Assembly (NCBI GenBank): GCA_030615435.1
Contig: JAUWZH010000035.1
Span: forward strand, 1-14,189
Origin: Candidatus Brocadiaceae bacterium
GTDB lineage: Bacteria; Planctomycetota; Brocadiia; SM23-32
Length of the DNA: 14,189 nt
Direction of reading: 5' to 3'
The notes under the pieces are model-generated. The model ran no database searches and had not been told where the DNA came from. It was given only the letters and a program-made list of their open reading frames with translations. Both the position numbers and the translations under genes were made by a program. Below, piece by piece: positions 6,674 through 14,084 of the stretch (the first letter of the stretch is position 1; every line of letters begins with the position of its first letter).

Positions 6674-7175
6674 GCGGCCTCGGCCGGCGGGCGACACAAG
6701 CCGAGAGGAGACGCCACCGGACATCATAAAGATCACCGGGATCAAGACGTACAAGTTCAGTATCCCTGCGGGCCAGCCAACGCGCGATCCGCACACGGGC
6801 CATCTGCTCGGCAGCACCTCCAAGGCGTGCCTGTTTCTCAAGATCGAGACCGACGCGGGCATCAGCGGCTGGGGCGAGGGGACCGGAGAATGGCTGGTTC
6901 CGTCCGTCGAGGCGACTTTACACGAATGGTCATCCCTGCTCGTAGGTCAGGACCCGCAGCGAGTCGTCGCACTGAGCGAGGACATCACCGACCGTTTGCC
7001 CTGGAAAGGCGGGCCCGTGCTCGGCACGGCGATCGCGGCGATCAACGTGGCGCTTTACGTCAATCGCCCCCTTGCGGTCGTACTCTCAGTTATCCCTCCT
7101 GTGCCCCGGGTGCGCCCTCAACACCCCCTCTTGGCCCCACATGCCCCGGGACTCTCGGCCGAAAACGGTCTGTAG
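6657..7175 (+). pseudogene. Truncated mandelate racemase/enolase-superfamily dehydratase, N-terminal part
   Basis: The frame encodes an enolase-superfamily N-terminal capping domain over bases 6726-7058: KITGIKTYKF, then DPHTGHLLGSTSK, LKIETDAGISGWGEGTGEWL and GTAIAAINVALY. Such enzymes (galactonate dehydratase and relatives) dehydrate sugar acids. After ...INVALY, where the family continues with an 'DIxGKALGxP' segment into the catalytic barrel, the frame reads unrelated sequence and stops at 7175. The whole metal-binding barrel is missing. The expected start (M-K-I-T) reads ATA at 6726; a GAGGAG lies 15 bases before it. An upstream ATG at 6657 overlaps the glycosidase by 17 bases and would add 23 unusual residues. 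The gene is evidently inactive as an enzyme and probably lost its 3' end in a rearrangement at about 7059. Confidence 0.72.
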
Positions 7176-7196
7176 GTCAACAGACCATCGTCGGCC
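7157..7196. terminator. Two-tier hairpin between convergent transcripts
   Basis: An outer stem GGCCGA/TCGGCC (7157-7162 and 7191-7196) and an inner stem GGTCTGT/ACAGACC (7167-7173 and 7180-7186) are separated by a symmetrical 4 x 4 internal loop, with a 6-base apical loop. The structure stands 19 bases beyond the ino1 stop and overlaps the end of the truncated dehydratase frame. There is no T-run, so termination is a guess; 3'-end protection is also possible. Confidence 0.5.
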
Positions 7197-7214
7197 CGCT
7201 CCAACGACGAACGC

Positions 7215-8333
7215 TCACCTTCCTACGGCTTCTTTCTCAAGAGCTCCTTCGATGAACGCCTCGGTCATGCGGTAGCCTTCGTCATCGGTGTATTGCTTGG
7301 GCGGATGCTTCATGAAGTACGCCGACGGCGCCGACAGGACGCCGCCCTGGCCCCTTTCCAGCGCCAGTTTGCAGCAGCGGATAGCATCGATGGCGACGCC
7401 GGCGGAGTTGGGTGAATCCTCCACCGACAGGCGCAGCTCCAGATTCATCGGGACGTCGCCAAACAGCTTGCCTTCCATGCGGATGAAGCACACCTTGTTG
7501 TCTTTTTGCCAGGGGACGTAGTCGCTGGGTCCGATGTGGATGTTCTCGTCGTCCAGCCGCTCTGCAGCGACTGACTGCACGGCTTCCGTTTTCGATTCCT
7601 TCTTGGACAGGAGCCGGCTGCGATCGAGCATATTGAGGAAATCGGTGTTGCCCCCGGTGTTGAGCTGGTAGGTGCGCTCCAACTTGACGCCGCGTTTCCT
7701 GAACAAGTCGGTCAGGGTGCGGTGGGTAATGGTGGCGCCGAGCTGCGCCTTCACGTCGTCACCAATGATGGGCAGGTTCTTCTGCTCAAACCGCCTTGCC
7801 CAGTCAGGGTCGCTCGCGATGAACACGGGCATGTTGTTGATGAACGCGACCCCCGCTTGCAGGGCGCATTCCGCATAGAACCTGGTGGCCTTCTCAGAAC
7901 CCACCGGCAGGTAGTTGAGCAGAATCTCAGTCCCTGCCTCTCTGAGGATCCGGACAATCTCCTCCATGCCCGGTTCAGGTTCGTCTGCCAACACGAAGGT
8001 AAATTTGTCATCGTAGTTCGGCATATGGTCGGCGAAGCCATCCAGGACCTGGCCCATGCGCACTATTGTGCAACTCTTCGCGAGCTCATCGCAAAATACC
8101 GCGGTGCAGTTTGGCGGAGCGAAGATGGCCTCGGCCACATCTATGCCGACCTTCCGCTTGTCGATGTCGAACGCGCTCACGACTTCGATGTCAAACGGGC
8201 GATAGCTGCCGATCTCCCAGTGCATGAGCCCGATGGCATCCTTCTCATCTCTATGCCGGTAGTAGCGGATCCCCTGGATCAACGAGCTCGCGCAATTCCC
8301 AATCCCCACGATGCCGACCTTAATCGTACCCAT
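7215..8333 (-). CDS. ino1: Myo-inositol-1-phosphate synthase (archaeal/actinobacterial type)
   Basis: The gene encodes 372 residues, the normal size for the short prokaryotic class. The enzyme converts D-glucose-6-phosphate to 1L-myo-inositol-1-phosphate using NAD as an internally regenerated cofactor, in the cytoplasm. The N-terminus has the NAD-binding turn VGIVGIGNCASSLIQG (6-21). Hallmark family blocks follow: LLNYLPVGSEKA (138-149), FINNMPVFIASDPDW (164-178), IIGDDVKAQLGATITHR (189-205), YQLNTGGNTDFLNM (222-235), SKKESKTEAVQS (243-254), VPWQKDNKVCFIRMEGKLFG (273-292), and the C-terminal PSAYFMKHPPKQYTDDE (336-352). The ATG at 8333 has AGGAGGG seven bases upstream. It is the second gene of an operon, 33 bases after the CDP-inositol gene, which places it in inositol phosphodiester or phosphoinositide synthesis. 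Confidence 0.96.
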   Translation of the reverse strand: MGTIKVGIVGIGNCASSLIQGIRYYRHRDEKDAIGLMHWEIGSYRPFDIEVVSAFDIDKRKVGIDVAEAIFAPPNCTAVFCDELAKSCTIVRMGQVLDGFADHMPNYDDKFTFVLADEPEPGMEEIVRILREAGTEILLNYLPVGSEKATRFYAECALQAGVAFINNMPVFIASDPDWARRFEQKNLPIIGDDVKAQLGATITHRTLTDLFRKRGVKLERTYQLNTGGNTDFLNMLDRSRLLSKKESKTEAVQSVAAERLDDENIHIGPSDYVPWQKDNKVCFIRMEGKLFGDVPMNLELRLSVEDSPNSAGVAIDAIRCCKLALERGQGGVLSAPSAYFMKHPPKQYTDDEGYRMTEAFIEGALEKEAVGR

Positions 8334-8366
8334 CCATAATCCCTCCTAACACAGTGTGACGTGGTT

Positions 8367-9764
8367 TCATGCTCCAACACTGCCGGCCCGGTCTGCTGCC
8401 CGCATGTGCTTTATCGCTCTCGACGCGTAGACCACCGCCGTGACTAAAGCGTGGAAGAAGATGAATATGAGCGAGTACAAAGGCGCACCGAGCAGGATGC
8501 TAACGAGAATCGGGATGTTGTACAGATTCCTCCTGCCGGCCACCCGTCTGAAAGCCCTCTCGAACAGGCCCGAGTCGTCAAGGCTTCTACCCATTGCCTT
8601 CCCGAACTGGTCGTACGTATGCCGGTAGAAAGCGACAAACAAAATGATCCCAAGGCAATATATCAGGCCCACCGCCTCGCCCGTTGATCTGTAAAGGTAA
8701 AGCGCCAGCGCAATGAACCAGGAGAACTCGAAGAGCAGGTCAAAGGAGTGCTCCAGCAGGCCAATCCTGCTTGTTTGATTCCTTACCCTGGCCAGCTTCC
8801 CGTCAAGGCCATCCATAATGCCCACAACGAAGGTCAGGATGGAAGCGGGCAGCAAGTGGCCAAAGAAGAAAAGGGCCGTAACCGCATAGGCAACTACGTT
8901 TACGAGCACTGTGACCTGGTTGGCAGTGATCTTCAGCTCTGCAAGATGATAGACCAGCCTGTTCTCGATAGGCGTATGGACATAGTAGGCCAGGAAATCT
9001 GAAGCGCCTTTGCTTGACGTTTCCACGAGCAATCGCTTTGCACGCCGCAGGTCCGCTTCCGTGTCTATATCAATCCACCAGGGCGGAACATCGCGGCGCA
9101 GCTTCGGCACGTAACACTCCATCGCGGTGATGTCGAAGACGTCCGCATCCCCGGCCACGGACGCCTGCCGTATGCAGTCTGAAAGCTCAACCTTACCGTC
9201 GTCCGCCGCCTGGCAAGCGTAGGAGAGAACCTCGGGTGAGCAGAGGAAGATCCCCATGTCCACGCAGTTGCCTTCGACATGCTTACCTATGTCGACAATC
9301 CGTCCTCCCTCTTCCAGGACCTTCGTGTCATCCTGAGTTCCTTCCCTCCTGTCGACAGCAAGCCTCACGGACCCATCCAGCCCCGCATCAATGAGAGCTG
9401 CCAGTATCCTCGCATCGCACAGGTGGTCTGACATCAGCAGCAGGAACCGTTCTTTCAGACAGTCGCTGGCAGCCAGCAGAGAGTACAGGTTGCCCTTCTC
9501 CCACTGCTGATTCTCAATACAGTCGATTCTCATGCCGTCGAGGTCCTGACCGGCCTGCTGAGCGATCTGCTCTCCGAGGTATCCCGTGACTATGTAGGTC
9601 TGCTCGACCCCAACGCTCCTGAGGTTCTGAAGGATCCTGGAGAGGATCGGCACGCCGGCCAGCGGGACCAGGCACTTGGGCCTGTCGCTGGTCAGCCTGG
9701 ACAGTCTCGTCCCCCTGCCTGCTGCCAGAATCAGCGCTTTGGGCGTTCCAACAGGGCTGTCCAT
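8367..9764 (-). CDS. Bifunctional inositol-phosphate cytidylyltransferase / CDP-alcohol phosphotransferase (IPCT-DIPPS-like)
   Basis: The gene encodes 465 residues. Residues 8-250 are a nucleotidyltransferase: KALILAAGRGTRL (9-21) with RPKCLVPLAGVPIL, LMSDH (110-114) as the metal-binding segment, and WIDIDTEADLRRAKRLL (230-246). Residues 251-465 are a membrane CDP-alcohol phosphotransferase with several transmembrane segments (about 284-317, 347-357, 366-380, 415-445). It carries D318-GL-D321-G-KL-A325-R326. The second half of the signature reads GLLEHSFD (335-342), with Glu338/His339 where classical members have Asp. Fused proteins of this kind make CDP-inositol from CTP and inositol-1-phosphate and transfer it to inositol-1-phosphate (di-myo-inositol phosphate pathway) or another acceptor. 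Ino1 directly downstream strongly supports inositol as substrate. The acceptor is uncertain because of the variant motif. The ribosome site before ATG 9764 is weak. Confidence 0.87.
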   Translation of the reverse strand: MDSPVGTPKALILAAGRGTRLSRLTSDRPKCLVPLAGVPILSRILQNLRSVGVEQTYIVTGYLGEQIAQQAGQDLDGMRIDCIENQQWEKGNLYSLLAASDCLKERFLLLMSDHLCDARILAALIDAGLDGSVRLAVDRREGTQDDTKVLEEGGRIVDIGKHVEGNCVDMGIFLCSPEVLSYACQAADDGKVELSDCIRQASVAGDADVFDITAMECYVPKLRRDVPPWWIDIDTEADLRRAKRLLVETSSKGASDFLAYYVHTPIENRLVYHLAELKITANQVTVLVNVVAYAVTALFFFGHLLPASILTFVVGIMDGLDGKLARVRNQTSRIGLLEHSFDLLFEFSWFIALALYLYRSTGEAVGLIYCLGIILFVAFYRHTYDQFGKAMGRSLDDSGLFERAFRRVAGRRNLYNIPILVSILLGAPLYSLIFIFFHALVTAVVYASRAIKHMRAADRAGSVGA

Positions 9765-10156
9765 GTCTGGGCCAGGAGCCTCGCTTAGTGTACCGGCAGC
9801 CAGGAGTTAGAGGCGCAGGAGAAGGGGCGGAAAGCCGCCGGACCGCTTGGGACGAGCATACATGATAGCAGATCGTGCCCGAATTGCAAGGAGTTCCGCG
9901 TGGACGGAGACTCCCCGTGTTCGGCCTTCCGAAGCGGTGGGCGCCCACAGGGAGCCCTACGGCAACAGGGCCCCTTGCCCTCAAGCCCTGAGCCTGAGAG
10001 CCAAGCGGATGCACCGGCTGATAGACCCCAGGGCATCCATTGGTTTGGAGTTGCGTGGCTGGGCCCCGATATCGTTTCCCGACACTTTGCCGTTTCCTCC
10101 GGCAAGTAGACCGAGGGGCGGCCTCGTCCGCCCGCTACCTTGGTCCATCCGCAGTG
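9765..10156. other. Non-coding region upstream of the inositol operon
   Basis: No recognisable gene is present in about 390 bases. It contains the candidate promoter at 9862-9889, the palindrome at 9937-9948 and a short inverted repeat GGCAA/TTGCC (9961-9965 and 9975-9979). The open frames crossing it have no ribosome sites and look like noise. Confidence 0.5.
9862..9889 (-). promoter_or_regulatory. Candidate promoter of the inositol operon
   Basis: On the minus strand TTGCAA (9889-9884) and TATCAT (9867-9862) are 16 bases apart. The start of transcription would be near 9854, leaving a leader of about 90 bases. A 12-base perfect palindrome GTGGGCGCCCAC lies upstream at 9937-9948 and could be a regulator site. 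Confidence 0.45.
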
Positions 10157-10474
10157 CTACTTGCGCAGCTCGGCGAACCGCTGCCTGCGAGATGCTCCCG
10201 GAACCTGCTGAAAAGCCCTCAGCTGCTTCCGATGGTCGGGCAGCCGAACGATTGGGCGCAGGGAGCGCTGGGTGATTGCTGGCTTCCCAGCGGTCTTGGA
10301 CATGGAGAGGATGCGGTCCTGGATGGGAGGGGCGAGGTGGAGAAGGGGCATGATCTGGCTGACTCGGGCGCGGGTGAGGCCCTCGCGGCGGGCGATGGCG
10401 GCCTGGTTTTCAACCTCGCCGGTGTCGAGCTGGCGTTGCCATTCCTGGGCCTTGCGCAGGTACTTGGCGGCATG
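10157..10474 (-). pseudogene. Truncated ParB/KorB-like helix-turn-helix protein remnant
   Basis: The minus-strand frame from the codon after TGA 10477-10475 to the stop at 10157 encodes about 105 residues: HAAKYLRKAQEWQRQLDTGE, then ENQAAIARREGLTRARVSQI, LLHLAPPIQDRIL, and ITQRSLRPIVRLPD. The segment AAIARREGLTRARVSQIM is a clear helix-turn-helix, and 'A-R-V-x-Q-x-M/L-x-LL-x-L-x-P-x-IQ-x-x-IL' followed by 'ITxRxLRPI.RLPD' matches small ParB/KorB-type proteins that accompany serine recombinases and mobile elements. No start codon lies between the upstream stop and the HTH; the only ATG (10351) is inside the HTH. The 5' half is therefore missing. The remnant lies 60 bases downstream of the GH20-like gene. 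No recombinase remains in the window. Confidence 0.62.
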
Positions 10475-10536
10475 TCATAGTGACGACGTGGGCGCTGTTC
10501 GTGTGCCGACGGTCCGGATTCTCCGGCCAGATCAGC

Positions 10537-12684
10537 TCACCACCAGGTCCTTCCGCTCTTCTCGCCACGCACGCCCGTCTTCGAGCCCTGCACGATCTCA
10601 AGCGACTTGTCCACCAGGTATTCGAGCACACGCTGTTTCTGCCCCATGTCCCCGCCGAGATAGTCGAGCATCCGGCCCGGAAAACTCGTGCGGAGCAGCT
10701 CTTCTATCTTCCGGGTCACGGACAGAACGGCCTCGTGTGCCCCGTCAATTGCCGAGGCCTTGACGGACGGCTCGCCCGCGAGCAGGCGCTGAGCGATGGC
10801 GTAGAGCTCGTAGTAACGCTGGGCGCCCTCCGCATAGAGCGCTCCGATCTCGAAGCTCTTCGCTTCCCACTGCACGTCGGCTTTTGTTCGCTCGGGTGGG
10901 CCTGCATCAAGGGCAGCGTGCGCGGCGGCCGATGCCTTCAACGTCACCTCCTTCACGCGGAGCCACCTCTGCGCCACGCGCGCCGCTTCCTCCTCAGGCA
11001 GGTCATCACCCCAGCGATGGAACGGCGGAGCGCTCGGATTGCCGAACGCTTCGAAGCTCTTCGTCGTAATATGTGCCACCGGCGGCAGGCCTTCGCTCGT
11101 GCGCAGAACAAAGACCTCTCGCATGTGTGGGCCGGCTCTCTCTCCGTACAGCTCTTCGCACGCGTGGCCGAGGAACCCCTCGGCGCCGAAAATGCCCTCC
11201 GGCCGCTCCTTGAGGTCGCGATACCCCTCGAACCGCTTCTTGCACTCGGCGAACCCCCCTGGCAGAGTGGTCTGCGAAGCATTCCAGGCGAACTCGGCGT
11301 TTAGAAGCTGGAGGGGCTCCTGGTAGGCGGTTCCTGAGCTGTTCATCAGCACGGTGGCGCCCTGGTAGAACCCGCTCAACGTCGGGGCGGCGCTGAACAG
11401 ATGGTCATTGAAGAACCCGTCGCATCCGTGGAAGAGGATCGCACAGATGCCGTGCCCCTGTCCCTGCTGGTGCAACACCTCGGCCATCTGCTTCAGGCGC
11501 CGCCGCGAGCTGCGGTGTCGCGTCAAGTGCTCGCGTGTGCCGAAGCAGACGTTGGCCACGTTCCTCATGCAGCGGCTCACGGCAGCGAAGTACTGCAGGT
11601 TTCGATCCCATTCCTCGTCCGGGGTCTCGTACCCTCCGTAGGCGGGGCTGACGTGCACGAGGAAGCAGTCGCGGGCGGCTCTGTACCCTGCCTCCTCGTC
11701 CTCGACGCCGAACACTGCGTCAGTGAGCGAATCGTAGTGGTGCGCGTAAGCCCCCGCAGCGCCATCCGGCGCCAACGGGTCGTCGTTCGGCCAGCGCTCC
11801 CGGCAGCGAGCACATCGCTGCTGCCAGCTCAGCCCCAAGTTCGTGAAGTCGTCAATGTCCAAGTTGTGGATGTATAGCGCGCCGGGATGCACGCTGCGCA
11901 CGAACCGGCCAAGTTCCTGCTGCTTCAGCCTCATCAGGGCGTCATTGGAGATGCACGTACCCATGAAGCGGGATTGACCGCGGCCGCGCACAGGGTGACC
12001 GCAGCACGCGTAGCGTTCGCCCCTCGGGTACGCAACGCGATTCTCGAATATCTGCCCGCCGTAGAGCCGTCCCATACCGTAGCCGGAGCCGTAGCCGCTA
12101 TACATCAAGTGGATGCCGAGCCCTCGTGCATAGGCGTTGAGCTCGCGCATCATCGCTCCGTAGCCGGGGAATCTTTCAGCGTTCCACCCCATCCCATCGA
12201 GGAGTATCACGTTGAGCTTGTGATCGGCCGACCACTGAAGCTTGTCCTTCGCGCGGCGCAGGAAAGCCTCCTTGCCGTCGCCCCGGTCGTATGACCAGCA
12301 GCCGATCTCACTCCAGATCAGCCAGTCGTTCAGGCGGTACTGGAAATCCGGCCAGTCCACGATTTCGGCCTCTTGCACGCGCTCCTCTCCCTGCGAGGGC
12401 ACGCGAAGTTGACGAAGCGTCGCCTCCGCATATCTCAAGCCCTGCCGGGCCGTCGCGCCACAGATCACCCGCCCGGATGGCCCTCCCTCGACCGCCAGGA
12501 AGTATGCCTGTTCTCCACACGGACCTCCGAAGCGCTCGCGCTCTTGCGGCTTCAGGCGCTTCTCGAAGTATTCGCGTATCTCCGCCGAATCGGCGACCGT
12601 CCCCTTGACGATCCGGCAGGACGAGAGCGGCAGCGAGCCGCCGCCGAAATGAGTCTGCTGTGGTGTGGGAATGATTCTGCTCAT
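10537..12684 (-). CDS. GH20-like (beta-hexosaminidase-fold) protein with altered active site
   Basis: The gene encodes 715 residues from ATG 12684, which has GGGAG five bases upstream. An ATG eleven codons earlier (12717) has only GAGAG abutting it. Residues 1-110 resemble the non-catalytic GH20b domain: IIPTPQQTHFGGG at the start, then VICGATARQGLRYAEATLRQL (73-93), a typical 'GLxYAxxTLxQL' block. Residue 110 onward (DWPDFQYRLNDWLIW) begins a TIM barrel with LNVILLDGMGWNAERFPGY (157-175) and LYIHNLDIDDF (270-280). The normal catalytic pair in GGDE is not present; LDIDDF stands at the corresponding place and is followed by CARCRERWPNDD (291-302), which brings a CxxC pair. No signal peptide is seen. 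It may be a divergent hexosaminidase, a hydrolase with another mechanism, or a binding protein. It is divergent from the URO-D-like gene. Confidence 0.72.
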   Translation of the reverse strand: MSRIIPTPQQTHFGGGSLPLSSCRIVKGTVADSAEIREYFEKRLKPQERERFGGPCGEQAYFLAVEGGPSGRVICGATARQGLRYAEATLRQLRVPSQGEERVQEAEIVDWPDFQYRLNDWLIWSEIGCWSYDRGDGKEAFLRRAKDKLQWSADHKLNVILLDGMGWNAERFPGYGAMMRELNAYARGLGIHLMYSGYGSGYGMGRLYGGQIFENRVAYPRGERYACCGHPVRGRGQSRFMGTCISNDALMRLKQQELGRFVRSVHPGALYIHNLDIDDFTNLGLSWQQRCARCRERWPNDDPLAPDGAAGAYAHHYDSLTDAVFGVEDEEAGYRAARDCFLVHVSPAYGGYETPDEEWDRNLQYFAAVSRCMRNVANVCFGTREHLTRHRSSRRRLKQMAEVLHQQGQGHGICAILFHGCDGFFNDHLFSAAPTLSGFYQGATVLMNSSGTAYQEPLQLLNAEFAWNASQTTLPGGFAECKKRFEGYRDLKERPEGIFGAEGFLGHACEELYGERAGPHMREVFVLRTSEGLPPVAHITTKSFEAFGNPSAPPFHRWGDDLPEEEAARVAQRWLRVKEVTLKASAAAHAALDAGPPERTKADVQWEAKSFEIGALYAEGAQRYYELYAIAQRLLAGEPSVKASAIDGAHEAVLSVTRKIEELLRTSFPGRMLDYLGGDMGQKQRVLEYLVDKSLEIVQGSKTGVRGEKSGRTWW

Positions 12685-12911
12685 GAGGACTCCCTTCCTC
12701 GATCCTTCGGAAAACATCTCTCACCGTGGCGCACTGCCGCTCTCAGCAGGCCGACGCCAGCCCTTCCGAGAGCGGCCTCTGGGGAAGCCTACGCCCACTT
12801 TTGCTTTCCCGTGGGGCGGCCGCAAACGCCTTACCCCAGGGGGCACCATCTCCCAGCAAATCAACTGGGGACACTTGACTACCAGCTTGCCGTCATTATA
12901 TTGGAAAGCTA
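12685..12911. other. Divergent intergenic region
   Basis: This stretch of 227 bases separates the GH20-like and URO-D-like genes. It contains the promoter at 12875-12902 and a GC-rich inverted-repeat-like segment (GCCGCTCTC near 12737, GAGAGCGGC near 12767) that could form a hairpin in the leader of the GH20-like transcript. Confidence 0.45.
12875..12902 (+). promoter_or_regulatory. Promoter directly before the URO-D-like gene, possibly leaderless
   Basis: TTGACT (12875-12880) and TATATT (12897-12902) are 16 bases apart. The transcription start would fall at about 12908-12910, within a few bases of the ATG at 12912, so the message may have almost no leader. On the opposite strand TATAAT (12900-12895) overlaps the same element and could serve the GH20-like gene, but no good minus-strand -35 is seen. 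Confidence 0.5.
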
Positions 12912-14027
12912 ATGAAAAAGAACCTGACAGATGTCATGGACCGCTGGGTGCGGCTGGTGCGCCGGGAGATGCCGCACGAGATCCTGCTGTGCACAGCGGT
13001 TCCCCCATCCCCCGCCTTCCAGGCGGCGCTCGACGGGCGCGATCAGACCTGGAAGAACCGGGACTGCCTCTGCAACAGCGACCCCGAATGGGTCGTGCGC
13101 CACTGCCAGCTCAACGCGGAGGCGATCAACGCGGTTGAGGACGACACCCTTCCAATCGTTTGCCCGCACCTGCACTTCGGAGAGTCGGTTTGTTCCGGGC
13201 TACTGGGGGGGAAGGTACGTTACATCGGCACCGCGAGCCACACCTGCTCCGGCGCGGAGCCCCTTCTGCCGACCTGGGACGGCCTCGACGAACTCAGGCT
13301 CGACGACGACAATCCCATCCTCAAACAGGTGCTGAAGATGCTCGAACTTGCGGCGGCCAACAGCAGGCAGGAGTTCTTTCTCACCCACTTCATCTTGATG
13401 GACGCCCTGAATCTTGCTGTCGAACTGCGCGGCACGACCCAGGCGTACATTGACCTGATCGTCTGTCCCGATGAGCTTCGCCGGCTGATGGAATTCGGCA
13501 TCGAGCTCAACGAGTGGTTCTTGCGGCACCAGGAGAACGTCATCCGGCCCCACAACCAGGCGGTCTCGGGCGGCCACCCCATCACAGGCCGAGGGCCGAT
13601 GTGGGGAGCAATATTCGATAGTGTTGATGCGTACACGCTTTGCCACCCGCAGACGTATCTCGATTTCGGACTTGAATACCAGAGCCGCCTCCTGGAGCGC
13701 ATCGGCGGTGGGATGATGCACACGCACGGCACGGCTGTCTTTGACCTGCTGCCGCACGTGGCAAAGCTGAAGGGACTGATGGCCACCCAGGTGGGCAACG
13801 ATCTTCACGGCGGGGAAACATTCCCGATGCTGCCGAAACTCCGCGAGGCCAGAGCCCTGGCGGGGGAGGTTCCATTGGTGAAATTGCGCCTCAGTGCCGA
13901 AGAATTCGAGCGGGGCATCCGCGCACGGCTCCTCGTCGGCAATGCGCAGTACGTGGTTCCGTGCGAAACCCCGGATCAGGCGCGCCGGTATATCGAGATG
14001 GCGCGCAACTACCGCGCAGTGGATTAG
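12912..14027 (+). CDS. Uroporphyrinogen decarboxylase-family / methyltransferase-like protein
   Basis: The gene encodes 371 residues, a normal URO-D superfamily length. Such proteins include heme-pathway decarboxylases and zinc-dependent corrinoid:thiol methyltransferases (MtaA/MtbA type). The characteristic central block DALNLAVELRG...YIDLIVCPDELRRLMEFG (164-196) is present, and the C-terminal half has GGGMMHTHGTAVFDLLPHVAKLKGL (265-289), then NDLHGG (296-301) and VVPCETPDQARRYIEM (348-363). The arginine/aspartate set of true heme-pathway HemE is not evident. H270-x-H272 plus C351 resembles the H-x-C...C zinc site of methyltransferases, with His in place of the first Cys. It is probably a cytoplasmic methyltransferase or demethylase of unknown substrate; no corrinoid-protein gene is in view. 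The ribosome site is poor (GGAAAG four bases before ATG), which fits the possible leaderless promoter. Confidence 0.75.
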   Translation: MKKNLTDVMDRWVRLVRREMPHEILLCTAVPPSPAFQAALDGRDQTWKNRDCLCNSDPEWVVRHCQLNAEAINAVEDDTLPIVCPHLHFGESVCSGLLGGKVRYIGTASHTCSGAEPLLPTWDGLDELRLDDDNPILKQVLKMLELAAANSRQEFFLTHFILMDALNLAVELRGTTQAYIDLIVCPDELRRLMEFGIELNEWFLRHQENVIRPHNQAVSGGHPITGRGPMWGAIFDSVDAYTLCHPQTYLDFGLEYQSRLLERIGGGMMHTHGTAVFDLLPHVAKLKGLMATQVGNDLHGGETFPMLPKLREARALAGEVPLVKLRLSAEEFERGIRARLLVGNAQYVVPCETPDQARRYIEMARNYRAVD

Positions 14028-14084
14028 CGCTCTCGCCGGCGCCAGAATCACCGACAACAGGAGCTCTGGACAGCGGCGAAGGAC

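Noticed and set aside
4877..6862. A 661-codon open frame antisense to the GH36-like gene
   Set aside because: It is a composition shadow in GC-rich DNA. The opposite strand has a coherent enzyme with correct motif order; the antisense product has no recognisable domain.
9847..10763. Overlapping plus-strand frames in the region upstream of the inositol operon
   Set aside because: They have low-complexity Arg/Ala/Pro content, no ribosome sites, and overlap the HTH remnant and the 3' end of the GH20-like gene in antisense.
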